From positions 17,339,905 through 17,403,904 of the forward strand of contig NC_060901.1 in NCBI RefSeq assembly GCF_014805685.1: 64,000 nt of DNA, in the 5' to 3' direction. Of this stretch, positions 10,207-19,875 are shown piece after piece; position 1 is the stretch's first letter; each line of letters starts with the position of its first letter. Both the position numbers and the translations under genes were made by a program. The notes beneath the pieces were generated by a model. It was not told where the DNA came from and did not search any database. It saw nothing but the letters and a program-made list of their open reading frames with translations. Source of the DNA: Silurus meridionalis. Taxonomy: Eukaryota > Chordata > Actinopteri > Siluriformes > Siluridae.

Positions 10207-10743
10207 ACTCAATTCAATTCAATTCATTTTTATTTGTATTGCGCTTTTAACAATGAACATTGTCTCAAAGCAGCTTCACACAGATAATGTGGTGATAAAA
10301 AGTGAATGTTTTTTATAAGTGAGTTTGTCCCTGATGACTGCCAAGGAAAAACTCCACGAGATGGCATAAGGAAAAAACCTTGAGAGGAACCAGACTAAAG
10401 AGGGAACCCATCCTCATCTGGGTTGCACCGAATGTTTATTTATTACAGATATACGATGTTGCGGGGTACAGTGACGGTGATCAAAAGCGAACTGTAGTCC
10501 TGAGTCAATGTAGGAGACTGTTGACATTAACTACAGTCCAAATCCATTCTCAAAGCTCCTGTTCTTACTCAAGAATTTCATGGAACCACCTAAGGTGTTG
10601 ATGAGAAACCGTCCCAAGCTGCACAGAGTGCAGAGCCTCCAGTTGAAGAGAACACTATCCAGAGGCAGGACTGGACGAAGTGGGAAGATCCACGGAGGGG
10701 AGGGGGCAGGAACAGTGGTCACTGGAGCTTTAGGAGCATGTGT

Positions 10744-10784
<41 letters not shown>

Positions 10785-10900
10785 GTGACAGGAAGACTTG
10801 CTATGGCAACATAACCAGAAGGTAACACCGACACAAGTGATCTCTGAGATAAGAGACGACCCACCACAACACCGTCAACGAACCTGTGCTCCCCCACTCC
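10207..10900 (-). repeat. L2-type LINE 3' end (tail plus 3' UTR)
   Basis: It starts with an (ATTCA)n tail, then a TTTTTATTTGTATTGCGCTT segment and AACATTGTCTCAAAGCAGC. It continues with the GAGGAACCAGACTAAAGAGG and CCCATCCTCATCTGGG parts and a (GA)n run at 10750-10780. The same order at 50047-50900 leads into LINE coding sequence on the minus strand, which is why I read this as a 5'-truncated LINE copy in minus orientation. Confidence 0.7.
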
Positions 10901-11079
10901 CCCACTTTCTTTTCATTGTGAACCTCCCAAAGAAGAGTATATTGGCCTGCAATAATATCCAGTCATCATGGACACTAATTGTAAAAAAGTGCATTGAAAG
11001 TTTAGTTCAAAAGAAAATACAGTACTAAAGACCCACCCGTTTGATTACCACTAATACCAGTATCAGTGTAGATTTATTA

Positions 11080-11155
11080 ATTGCTAGAGCCTCAAAGCAC
11101 TTTTGTGCATCGCTCTGGACAAGGGCATCTGCTAAATGCCGTAAATGTAATACAG
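11080..11155 (+). repeat. SINE-like 3' tail fragment
   Basis: Contains CGCTCTGGACAAGGGCATCT and GCTAAATGCCGTAAATGTA, the same tail as at 2118 and 36206. Confidence 0.5.
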
Positions 11156-11539
11156 GTCTACAGATGAATTCATTCATTTCACAGAGCCCTCTCAAATTTA
11201 GAGTGCAAGGACAGTTATATAAGAGTGCTATTCATTAAATACTCTTTTTGCTATTTGTTGAATAGGCTCATCATTCAATACATTCAATCCACTGAATGAA
11301 GACCTTCAGATTAACACCCACTCTATGGATTTGTCTTTTAGGCAGCCAGAATCAGAAATTGCATATTCTGTAGTTTCTTTACTCACACCAGTGAGGATCT
11401 CATCTTTTCTTATCAAACACCCAACCACTGAGCCTTTGCTCACTAGCAGCATCACAGTCAGTTTGGAAATCTGGGACTTCAGCGTCAGTGAAGGTTTAGA
11501 ACTGCTCAAACAAACAAGCCTTCTCATCACTGGAGAACA

Positions 11540-11775
11540 TTCAAGTCAAGTAAAGTTTATTTCTATGGCGCTTTTCACAGACATTGTCTCAAAGCAGCTT
11601 TATAGAAATCAACAGTCAAGGTGAATGGTGTGCATTTATCTCTGATGAGCAGCCGTGGCCACTGTGGCAAGGAAAAACTCTTAGATGTTATGAGGAAGAA
11701 ACCTTGAGAGGAACCAGACTCAAAATGGAAACCCATCCTCATTTGGGTGACATCGAGAGTTTGATCATAAATTTT
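11540..11775 (-). repeat. LINE 3' end, related subfamily with AAGTC tail
   Basis: It begins with a CAAGTCAAGT tail, then TTTATTTCTATGGCGCTTTT and CATTGTCTCAAAGCAGC. The GAGGAACCAGACTCAAAATG and CATCCTCATTTGGGTGA parts follow. The body resembles the copy at 10207, but the tail unit differs, so it comes from another subfamily. Confidence 0.6.
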
Positions 11776-11799
11776 TCAACAATACAGAACACTGGAGAG

Positions 11800-12465
11800 T
11801 GAGAACTAACATGAGCAGTGAAGTGTAAGATTATGAGTAATGTTCTTTCTACAGTCTTATGCACTCATTATGGTTATAAAACTAGGAGCTACTGAGCAAC
11901 TCATAAAATAGCTCAACATTTGTGATCATCACAGATCCAACAGCAGCTTTCACCACACCAAAGTCACCAGTAAAGCTCACAATGAGCATTATTTATCTAA
12001 CTAAATACAAAGTGGTTTATGTGCAGATTGTTCATGCAAGAACTTTCAGAAGAATTTGGAAAACAGAAGAAATGCGCATATCCATATCTCCAATCAGGTG
12101 CTATACATAGCATTGTTATATACATATTATAAGGTCAATTTTACAAAGCTAATGCATTTTAGTAGTTTGTGAAATATTGAAAGCATTAATTAATGTCAAA
12201 TATTAAATAAAAAAGCAAGCAGATATGAATATATAAATGAAAACAATGAGACCATCAATGCATAAAAGAAGAATGGGTTCAGGTGCTGTGGTTCAGTTTT
12301 CTACCTTATATTCCTTTAATGCTGTGCAACACTATTATTCAGTGCTGCGAGTAAATGCGTATAGTGAGGACTTCTGGGGAAGTTTGTGAACACCTCGTCT
12401 TTTACTTTTTTTTTTAGACACATATATGTTACTTTCATTTCTAACAAAAAAAGTTAAATCACACA
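11800..12465. other. No gene recognised
   Basis: AT-rich sequence without a supported frame or a repeat end that I recognise. Confidence 0.45.
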
Positions 12466-12469
12466 AGAA

Positions 12470-12905
12470 TTGGACTTTGAATGCCTCGAAGAAATGTCTA
12501 AGAACAGACGAGTCAGATTTTAACAGTTCTGTCTCTAAAAAAAACTTAAGACAGGGAACAGGAGAGAGAATGTTGGCAGACTGCCTTTACAATCAAACAT
12601 GAAGGTAGCTTAATGGTTCGGAGTTGTTTTAGAGCAGGGAAAGTTTGAGACTTCATTCCGGGTGAAAGGAATACTGAACCAACATGGCTATCATTCCATC
12701 ATATTCAACACCATGCAATTCTTATTTGGTCTGCCCAGTCACCGTACCTAAATCCCATTGAAATGCTCTGAGATGAACTGGATCACAAGGTCAAAAAGAA
12801 ATCTTCAACTAGTGAAGAACACCTTTGCCAGGTTTTACAAGAGATATAGCAAAGTATTTAGCTGAATCTAAGTTTAGATAAGCAAAAATTTCATACTATT
12901 AATTG
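12470..12905 (+). pseudogene. Tc1-like transposase remnant
   Basis: Plus-strand pieces read GRENVGRLPLQSNMKVA (the segment ahead of the first catalytic aspartate region), FRVKGILNQHGYHSIIF, then PSHRT*IPLKC in one frame where PxxSPxLNPIE is expected, and NWITRSKRNLQ. Together they span the DDE core of a Tc1-type transposase, whose usual order is a KGTLNQNGYHS-like segment then a SPDLNPIE segment. The QDNDPKHT block is deleted and stops occur throughout. There are no intact terminal repeats. Confidence 0.75.
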
Positions 12906-12950
12906 ACCTTGTTAATTGCAAAGAAAAAGAACAATCATGTGTCTCTCAAA

Positions 12951-13640
12951 CAGTCCTGGACAAAGTACACAAACCATGTAGTGGTAAACCAAAAGTAAAT
13001 ATACAGTAGGTAAAATATTACTCCAGCAAAAGTAAAAGTGCTCCTTTTAAACTTCAGTAAAAGTAAATTAAAATTATACAGAGCCCTGCAAAATTAGGGT
13101 CTAATAATTATTTGGTTTTTATTTTCTTTTACACTAAAGAGTTAAAACTTGTTAATTTAAAAAAGATATAACTAAGAAAAAAAAACTGTTATAAAAAGAA
13201 AATATTGTTGTTGTTTAACCAATAAGGTGTTTTCTGACTGACCTCTGAGGTCAGAGGTGAGAGGGGAGGGAGGAAGTGAAGTGTGAGAGAGAAGGACGAC
13301 ACGAGGAGTCCGGGAAAAAGAAAAAAGGTGCTCTAATCCTGCGGTGCAGTTGTAAAGCCTGACTACTGGGTTTGTGGACTATACAGGAACAATGAACAGA
13401 TAAAAGACTGCTAAGAAAAATAATTGTGGATGAACTCTATGTAGAGAGTGTGAGTTTAAGAGTGACGGTACTCAGGGAATTACCAGTTTACCAAACTTTA
13501 CCAGTTAAGTTTTTATCCGCTCATAAATAAAAAGTAACAATTGATTTTGCAAAGTGTAGTCAAGTAAAATGTAAGATGTTTGGATTTGAAATGTAGTCAA
13601 AAGTAAATAAAAGTCTCCCCAATTGGAAATACTTCAGCAA
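12951..13640. repeat. Non-autonomous hAT-like element
   Basis: It starts CAGTCCTGGACAAAGTACAC, and near 13625-13650 an inverted counterpart, CTTCAGCAAAGTCCAGAAAC, is present. The inner flanks are rich in AAAAGTAAA motifs (13000-13080, 13560-13610). This is the form of short hAT elements with CAG starts. The right boundary is uncertain. Confidence 0.5.
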
Positions 13641-14240
13641 AGTCCAGAAACAAAGATTCTAGAAGTAATACCAAAATAATCAAGTATTGGATTGAAGCTG
13701 AAGGCAATGATTCTGACACAGCAGACAAACCTAATGAGTATGCAAACGAGAATTCATCGGCTTTCCTTGCAACAGCTGATGCAAATCTTGATATAGACAG
13801 CAAGGCAGGTGCAATGCATCTAAGTCATCTAGGTTTGTAAAGAACATATACCAAAATAATATAAAATAGTGTGCTGCGAGATTCATAGCAATGAGATTAT
13901 GGAGCCAGAGCATCTAATGTAGCACTTGAACACTAAACATGTGCACATAAAGGAGAAACCTGTAGATCTCGAAGTCCAAGTTGTATTTTATCATACTAGC
14001 TTGCGAAAGCAGACACTGACTACAGAATATGCATAAAGATCTGTTGCCATACGCTCAAATAATTAATTATACAGTGGATGATCTCAGAAGGACACTGCTG
14101 GGGAAATTAAAACAAGCAGATGTTTTTCCTCTGCAAGAAGATGAGTCTACAGATGTTGACAATTTAGCCAATTTGCTCGTTACGTGCCACTGAGGGCATT
14201 TCACATGAGGATTCTGTTAACTGCTACTAGTAGCAAGTGT
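13640..14240 (+). pseudogene. hAT transposase remnant (ZBED5/SCAND3-like)
   Basis: Plus-strand frames give IKYWIEAEGNDSDTADKPNE near 13675, NTKHVHIKEKPVDLE near 13930 and GKLKQADVFPLQEDESTDVD near 14100. The last is the block before and including the first catalytic aspartate of ZBED5-like hAT transposases, where the family has FALQLDESTDV. TKHxxxKEKPV is the end of the BED-type zinc finger. Stops and frame shifts occur between blocks, and the C-terminal half is missing. The combination of the two motifs in the right order makes the family assignment good, but the copy is dead. Confidence 0.7.
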
Positions 14241-14374
14241 AGGAGAACAGATATATCCTCTAAAGGAATGGAATGAAAAAGAATTGCAGTGATTGCATGA
14301 ATAATGAACATGGAGGAAAAATACACCTTGAAAAATACAAATTCATTTAAATTTATTTATTTAGTTATTTTTAC

Positions 14375-14925
14375 ATTATGTTTATACCATATCAGTTCAA
14401 AAGGTTGCATCTCTAATGGTATGGAAGTACATTAGTGTTCGTGGAATAGGCAGTTTGCACATTTGAAAAGGCTCCATCAATATTGAATGGTATATACAGG
14501 CTTTAGAGCACCAAATGCTTTCATCCAGAAAACGTCTTTTTTTATACAATAGCTTGAATTCGTAGAAATAAAGTCCAGCTGTCCAGTCTGCAGTCTAGAC
14601 TTTTGACCATTCAAAAACATTTCACTTAACATGAAACAAAAAATACAACAAAGGTTTCTCCAGAAACTTCTCTTTCTCCAAGTTTTTTGAGATTTCAATC
14701 AATAAAATGAATATTACCTTATTTTTCGCTGGTGTGGTATATATTCTCAGTTTAAACATTGTATGTAAACACGATATTTTATTTATTTATTTAAAATGAA
14801 GAATAGAATATGGTTGTATAAAATGTGCTGATCACATTTGTTACAACAAAAGTTTTATTACAATTTTAGTGTCCCTACCTTTTTGGAATTGTATAGAACT
14901 TTTTTAAATTGGGGTTGTACATTTC
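14375..14925 (+). pseudogene. Tc1-like transposon fragment, second family
   Basis: The plus strand reads ISVRGIGSLHI then KGSINIEWYIQALEHQMLSS and RKRLF, which corresponds to the WGCIS...GSLHIWEG(T/S)INAERYIQVLEQHMLPSRR segment of a fish Tc1 family between the first and second catalytic aspartates. Its 3' part (14750-14925) contains CAGTTTAAACATTG and ends in TTTTTGGAATTG and AATTGGGGTTGTAC, the inverted-repeat end of that family. Stops break the frame. The N-terminal part is absent. Confidence 0.7.
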
Positions 14926-15125
14926 TATTGAATTGACCTAATATTTGCTACTTACACATACATTGATTTGAATAAAATGTATATTTTATATATATTTTTA
15001 TTTTTATATTTTAACAGCGCACACCTAAAACAGAGTCAAACCCATATATGCTGCTAAGTGCACAAGCTCAAATATATTTGTTTGGATTTAAAAGCTGTTT
15101 TTTTCATACTACAATGACTGACAGA

Positions 15126-15393
15126 GGAGAAGAAATTAATGTGGTTGCAGATACACTTACAAAGACATTAGTCAGACAGACCTTTCAAGAAAAACTGGAC
15201 ATCGTGAGGAAAGGTAGATCAAAAGAGGTCAAAAGAGTTAAGCTTTTTCATCAACCATTTATACTTTTGTATTTTATTTCTGTAGGATTTGAACAAAAAC
15301 ACACAATTCGCCTTAATTTCAAATCCCAAGGAAAATTGTAATGCATGGAAAATTTTTTTTACAAAATAACCCCGGAGTAATTTTTTTTTAGGT
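15126..15393 (+). pseudogene. ZMYM/DUF4371-like hAT fragment, copy B, left part
   Basis: The open frame 15048-15341 reads VADTLTKTLVRQTFQEKLDI followed by VRKGRS. This matches the opening of ZMYM6-like, DUF4371-containing hAT proteins, whose pattern is a FSRETFxEKLDIVRRGRP segment. It then runs into sequence shared with copy A at 7836. The copy is split by the 5-kb element at 15398 and continues at 20426-20522. It is too short to act as a transposase. Confidence 0.6.
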
Positions 15394-15409
15394 TAATCCC
15401 AGCCAAGAT

Positions 15410-15560
15410 GTCCATGTGGGCCCCACATGGGTTTTATCTGGGTTATATGGGCATCATGTGGGAATGGGGTCAGAGTGGGCACTTTGATGGGCTGAATGTG
15501 GGCCCCAGTTAGGCTGCCCATTTTGTTTATTCAAGGGCCCTGTATGGGCCACATTTGGGC
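15410..15560. repeat. Left subterminal GGGCCC-rich array
   Basis: Variants of GTGGGCCCCACATGGG, GGGCATCATGTGGG, ATGTGGGCCCCAG and AGGGCCCTGTATGGGCC occur within 150 bases. The matching array at the right end is in 20120-20410. Such subterminal words are usually transposase binding sites; that role is inferred. Confidence 0.55.
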
Positions 15561-15729
15561 TATATTTATCTATATTTCTCAAAAGAAATTTATCATTCAA
15601 TTATTCAATTGATGATAAATTCAATTGATATGTTTTTTGCGTGTTTTATAACATCAACAGTTTAAAAAAATGTATATATTAACAATAACATGATGTGACC
15701 TTAAAAAAAAAAAAAAAAAAAAAAAAGAC

Positions 15730-15858
15730 TTGGTTGTGCAGCTCACAGAGTTTCCTATTGGCTCCTGTGCTCCCGCCTTCTGATTCTGAAGAAACAGTCA
15801 TCACTCACTACCACAGGAGCACCTGACCTGACGTGGAGAACCTGACCTCTCTGTCACG
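15730..15858 (+). promoter_or_regulatory. Candidate first exon A with donor
   Basis: A GC-richer stretch after a poly-A run (15703-15726) contains CCTATTGGCTCCTG (an inverted CCAAT box) and ends CTCTGTCACG before GTAAGAAA at 15859. No start codon opens a useful frame, so it would be a 5' leader. It resembles candidate exon B in ending TCACG before GTA. Confidence 0.35.
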
Positions 15859-16379
15859 GTAAGAAATTATCTTTTGTTTTAAATTAATCACTTTTATTTA
15901 ATGTATACTTCTGAAAGATTTGTGGTAATTAAAGTTACAGGCACGATATAAAGAAGGTAAGTGTGGAGAGTAAACTGGTTCACCTCAGAGATAAACACTT
16001 GTGGAAAACTGAACGTTCTTAACGATTAGCAAATAACTAGGACATTGTCTACTGAAATGTGGAAATAACGACTTTTCAAACCATTTACACCCGTGTTTTC
16101 TCCATATAGTGTCCTCATGATAACAGGAGGGTGAAACACTAAAAGCACTGTGGAGTCTCTTTCTTTTTCACTACCTTTATAACATGTGTATATACAATAC
16201 ACAGAGAAAAGCTCTGAGGAGATTGTGACAATACTTAACATTATATTAATGTGATTTAGGTGAAATAGGTAGAGGTGATAAAAAACGTTATCATTTCTAA
16301 ACATTAATAAAAATATGATACGTTATGATTACGGTAAAGATAAGGTAAATTTGCGCTGTTCAGAAAGTCAGTCAGAATC

Positions 16380-16522
16380 CCGCCCCCCCACGCTCTTGAC
16401 GCCGAGGATTCACGCATGTGCATAGACACCACGAACTGAGACGTGTTTGACTTGAAGCTGTGCAGCGCAGACCGACAAATTCAAGAGCAGACAACTCCGA
16501 ATTCTTCCTGATCACTTTCACG
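16380..16522 (+). promoter_or_regulatory. Candidate first exon B, CpG-rich, with donor
   Basis: CpG-rich sequence (CCACGCTCTTGACGCCGAGG and following) ends GATCACTTTCACG before GTATTTTTATC at 16523. The only ATG opens a seven-codon frame. It may be an alternative 5' exon of the gene whose coding exon lies at 16991; this is inferred from spacing and splice-like ends alone. Confidence 0.35.
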
Positions 16523-16990
16523 GTATTTTTATCTTAAGCACGCCTCGGGTTTGTGCAGTCAAGTCGATCACTTGCTGTGTTAGCGCCACTAAGCTTTTTA
16601 AAGACAAAACATCATTATAAGTAACTTAAACTAATGTTACAGTGGTCAGTTCATATTCACGGTCCAAAGTGAACCAGTATGAATTTAATAATCGATCTGT
16701 GTTCAAAGGCCCACTAATTATTCTAAATATTAATCACAACAAAGCCTGAAATTCACCATATTGATGCATTTAACTTTTTGCATGGTATTGTCATTTTAAC
16801 ATCATTTACTCAGATCATTTATCAGTTTGGGCAAATGGTAGATTAGAAGGTGTTTACAACCTTGTGATTTTTAGTCTTTTTTATTTTATTTTTTTAGTTA
16901 TGATAGTCTTATGCTCATGTAACTTGCATGTTTTATACATGGTTGATGAAGTAGCATGCTCCACTTTATAAAAATGTTTTTGCTTTACAG

Positions 16991-17144
16991 GTAGCCTGAA
17001 GCAGAACCGTTTGCTGAAAACTGTCAGTAAGAAAGAGCTGGAGACTTCGCTTGGTAAATGGTTCACAAATGCAAGAGACAGAGAAGGCAACCGTGCTTTG
17101 AGAGCCCAGCGGGATCATGATCGGAGGGCAGTACAGCCGGAAGT
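16991..17144 (+). CDS. Internal coding exon of unknown transposon-borne gene
   Basis: A 154-base exon lies between TTTGCTTTACAG and GTAAGTC. Its open frame (codon phase 2 at the start) reads SLKQNRLLKTVSKKELETSL, then GKWFTNARDREGNRALRAQR, then DHDRRAVQPE, ending with GT of a split codon. Composition is strongly charged, and the first part could form helices; there is no zinc-binding or DDE motif. The frame joins exactly to the exon at 18783 to give a short C-terminus and a stop. I do not recognise the family. Upstream coding exons are not visible, so the gene is either truncated by internal deletion or uses a start I cannot see. The surrounding 5-kb element suggests a transposase or accessory protein C-terminus, but nothing in the residues proves it. 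Confidence 0.55.
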
Positions 17145-17394
17145 GTAAGTCATATAACCTATAGCTAGGGCTGCACAATTAATATTTTCCCGGTCACTGT
17201 TTTTGCCTCTGTTTAATTAAAGGAATACTCTACCCTGAAACGAAAAAATATCTTATAAATTACTTATCCTCAAGGCATCCTATACAGTGGCTGAGAGAGC
17301 TCAACATGCTGCAACTGAAGAAAACACATTCAAATAGAAAAAAACACCAGCAAATAAAAAAATAAAAAAACGTTATCAGTTTGACAACACGTGC

Positions 17395-17815
17395 TGTAAA
17401 CCCCCACAATGCAACCAAACACAGAAACACGCTGCAAATCCCCACAAGACAACCAAACACAGAAACATGCTGCAAATTCTCACAACACAACCGAACACAG
17501 AAACACGCTGCAAATCCTCACAACACAACCAAACACAGAAACACGCTGCAAATCCTCAACAAACGAACACAGAAACATGCTGCAAATCCTCACAACACAA
17601 CCAAACACGCTGCAAATCCTCAACACAACCAACCACAGAAACACGCTGCAAATCCTCACAACACAACCAAACACGCTGCAAATCCTTACAACACAACCGA
17701 ACACAGAAACACGCTGCAAATCCTAACACAACCAAACATGCTGCAAATCCTCACAACACAACCGAACACAGAAACACGTTGCAAATCCTCACAACACAAC
17801 CAAATAGCACAGATC
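17395..17815 (+). repeat. 38-bp minisatellite, left arm
   Basis: About eleven full or shortened units of CACAACACAACCAAACACAG followed by AAACACGCTGCAAATCCT. Because 38 is not a multiple of three, the array is open in all three plus frames (17381-17824, 17409-17726, 17467-17904). Those frames repeat NTETRCKS and QKHAANPH and are not genes. It is not a CRISPR array: repeats are contiguous without unique spacers. Confidence 0.85.
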
Positions 17816-18204
17816 ACAAAATAAATGTTTCAAGGGGACCACAACAAGTGACACACCTGTCTGGGACTGCTTATTGTTTAATGTCTATTCGTCAGTGGTG
17901 TTGATGTGTGTCCATGACCTGAAAGGTGAGTTGTTTGTTTATTTTAACATTGTTTGTTTATGATTCCTTGGCCTTTTGGATATTATTATCCTAAATAATC
18001 TGATGAAATACACAATTAACTGTAAAGCGTTATGTTAACTGGCAAAGCCTGGAATCATGATCAGGATGTTAAAATAAACAAAAAAACTCACCTTTCAGAT
18101 CATCAACACCACCACTTATGAATAGACACTGAACAAGCAGTCCCAGGGTCATCACCTGTTGGGGTCCCCATGAAACATTTATTTTGTGGTCTGTGCTTTT
18201 TGCA

Positions 18205-18360
18205 GTGCAAATGAATTGGTTGTGTTGTGAGGATTTGCAGCGTGTTTCTGTGTTTGGTTGTGTTGTGAGGATTTGCAGCGTGTTTCTGTGTTTGGTTGTG
18301 TTGTGAGGATTTGCAGGACATTTCTGTATTTAGTTGCGTTGTGAGGATTTGCAGCACGTG
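18205..18360 (-). repeat. 38-bp minisatellite, right arm (inverted)
   Basis: Four units of the same 38-bp repeat in the opposite orientation, reading GATTTGCAGCGTGTTTCTGT then GTTTGGTTGTGTTGTGAG. Confidence 0.85.
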
Positions 18361-18782
18361 TTGGTTAACTGATGAAGATGTTTTCATAATTTGCTGGTGT
18401 TTTTCTATTTGCATATGTTTTCTTCAGTTGCAGTGCGTTGAACTTTCTGGGCCACAGTGATCCGAGGTGTAACTTACATTTTTCAGCTGATCAGAATCCT
18501 TGTTCAATCACTGGCTTTTGGCAATGGCCAAATATTCGTTTAAAAGTCAAGTTCAGATGCAAGGTTGATATTTTAATTGTTACATTCATAAGTTTTGGAT
18601 TCCATGACTGGGCCCCTGGCATGAGTTATTACTGTACGAGGCAGAGGTGGGAACAATTCACTGATAAAATTCTAGGATATGTCTTAATTGATGCATGTTT
18701 TTTTAGATGCTGCTGTGAATGGTTGTATTTTAAAATGTACTAAATTGCCTTTTCTGTCTTTTCTTTCTTTACTGTTTTGTAG

Positions 18783-18807
18783 GTGTGCAGCCGAGGAATC
18801 TGCATAG
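18783..18807 (+). CDS. Terminal coding exon of the same unknown gene
   Basis: After a pyrimidine-rich run and TTTTGTAG, the exon starts GTGTGCAGCCGAGG. Joined to 17144 it completes a valine codon and adds CAAEESA followed by TAG. An ATTAAA polyadenylation-type signal lies at 18882-18887, about 80 bases after the stop. The correct phase, the donor and acceptor consensus and the signal support a real gene end; chance cannot be excluded because the coding part is only 25 bases. The intron would be 1.6 kb and contain the whole fold-back. Confidence 0.45.
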
Positions 18808-19163
18808 ACCCACCAGTGAACTATTCCACTTTAGTAATTCTGTTATTCCTGTTTCCTGTTTTTTTACTTGAATTAATTTAAATTAAATGTGATTTACACA
18901 TTCTGAGTTGTAGTCATTTATTTTTCACAGTTCAAATACTCAACCATGTAATTTTAAACATATAGCAGTGTAGCAGGGATATGTTGTTACACCAGATTAT
19001 AATTTTTGTTATTTTTTTTTATTATATTATTTGTTTTTATTACCATCTGTTTTGGGGTATTTTATTTTGAAATCTTTACGGGCTTTTATTAAATAAGGTA
19101 TGTACGCCAGCTCACGTCATACGTAGTGAGTGGTTCAATTCGCAGCGCAATTAGCAGTTCGTC

Positions 19164-19194
19164 CTCTTTCCCGCAATGGCACTAGAGGAGAGAG
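19164..19194 (+). other. Exon 1 of an unidentified leader transcript
   Basis: The 31 bases from CTCTTTCCC to GAGGAGAGAG are followed by GTACGATT, a splice donor. An exact copy lies at 19785-19815. It includes ATGGCACTAGAGG in a favourable start context; spliced to exon 2 this would give only MALEERGRLNENCR and a stop. Confidence 0.55.
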
Positions 19195-19573
19195 GTACGA
19201 TTTCATGAGCCCGGTTTCTCTGGTGTTAAACAGTGTTATAAGTGTTCATGTTATGTTTAAATGATTAAATGTGAGAGTATTCTATGTGATGTTATATTTG
19301 ACCATTAGTTCAAGTTTTAATGTGGTAAATGTAGTTTGAGTATTGTTAACAAGTGAGCAGAGCATTGTGAGATTGCAATGAGGCGTGTGCGTTGCGTGTG
19401 AGAGATGTGTTAGCAGCTAAGCGGCTAACATCTCAAATAAGTAATGGTTACGTGTATTTTCGGGGCACACTAACGATAAATCCTAGTTTATTGATATCTA
19501 TTATACTCTGCATTTATTGTGAGTTCTGTTGGTAATTACCTGGTGTACTTAATATACATTTTGTGGTTAACAG

Positions 19574-19633
19574 GCAGACTAAATGAGAATTGCAGATAAC
19601 AGTGCCTGTCTGGTTATATGTTTTGCTACACAG
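19574..19633 (+). other. Exon 2 of the unidentified leader transcript
   Basis: Sixty bases bounded by GTGGTTAACAG and GTATGTCAAT. An exact copy lies at 19816-19875, directly joined to the exon 1 copy. Confidence 0.55.
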
Positions 19634-19784
19634 GTATGTCAATTGGTATCTATGAGACAATAATACTGTTGTATATTTCTACCTAATAATTACAATGCTG
19701 TTGCATATTTCTTTGATAATTATATGGTTGTGAATTAATTTTATATAATGTGTTTTGTAAAGTGTGAGTGTTTGTGTTACTCTG

Positions 19785-19875
19785 CTCTTTCCCGCAATGG
19801 CACTAGAGGAGAGAGGCAGACTAAATGAGAATTGCAGATAACAGTGCCTGTCTGGTTATATGTTTTGCTACACAG
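19785..19875 (+). repeat. Splice-joined copy of exons 1 and 2
   Basis: These 91 bases equal 19164-19194 plus 19574-19633 without any mismatch and without the 379-base intron between them. The copy then continues AGAGAGGCACAG and AAAATAAATCTTCC. A DNA-level duplication would have copied the intron, so an RNA intermediate is implied. Confidence 0.75.

Larger units (their letters stand above)
17285..18459. repeat. Large fold-back (inverted repeat) with minisatellite arms
   Basis: The left arm starts near CAGTGGCTGAGAGAGCTCAA (17285) and the right arm ends in a complement, GTTGAACTTTCTGGGCCACA. Further inside, both arms share CTGCAACTGAAGAAAACA, an AATAGAAAAA-CACCAGCAAAT segment, the minisatellite, CAAAATAAATGTTTCA, TCTATTC...GTGGTGTTGATG and AAAGGTGAGTT...TTATTTTAACAT (in complement on the right). 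The loop is about 17960-18065. The arms differ in length because the left holds many more 38-bp units. A transcript across it would form a long hairpin. It lies in the intron between 17144 and 18783. Confidence 0.75.

Noticed and set aside
17381..17904. Possible CRISPR-like or repetitive-protein gene
   Set aside because: Units are directly adjacent with no unique spacers, and all three frames are open, so it is a minisatellite.
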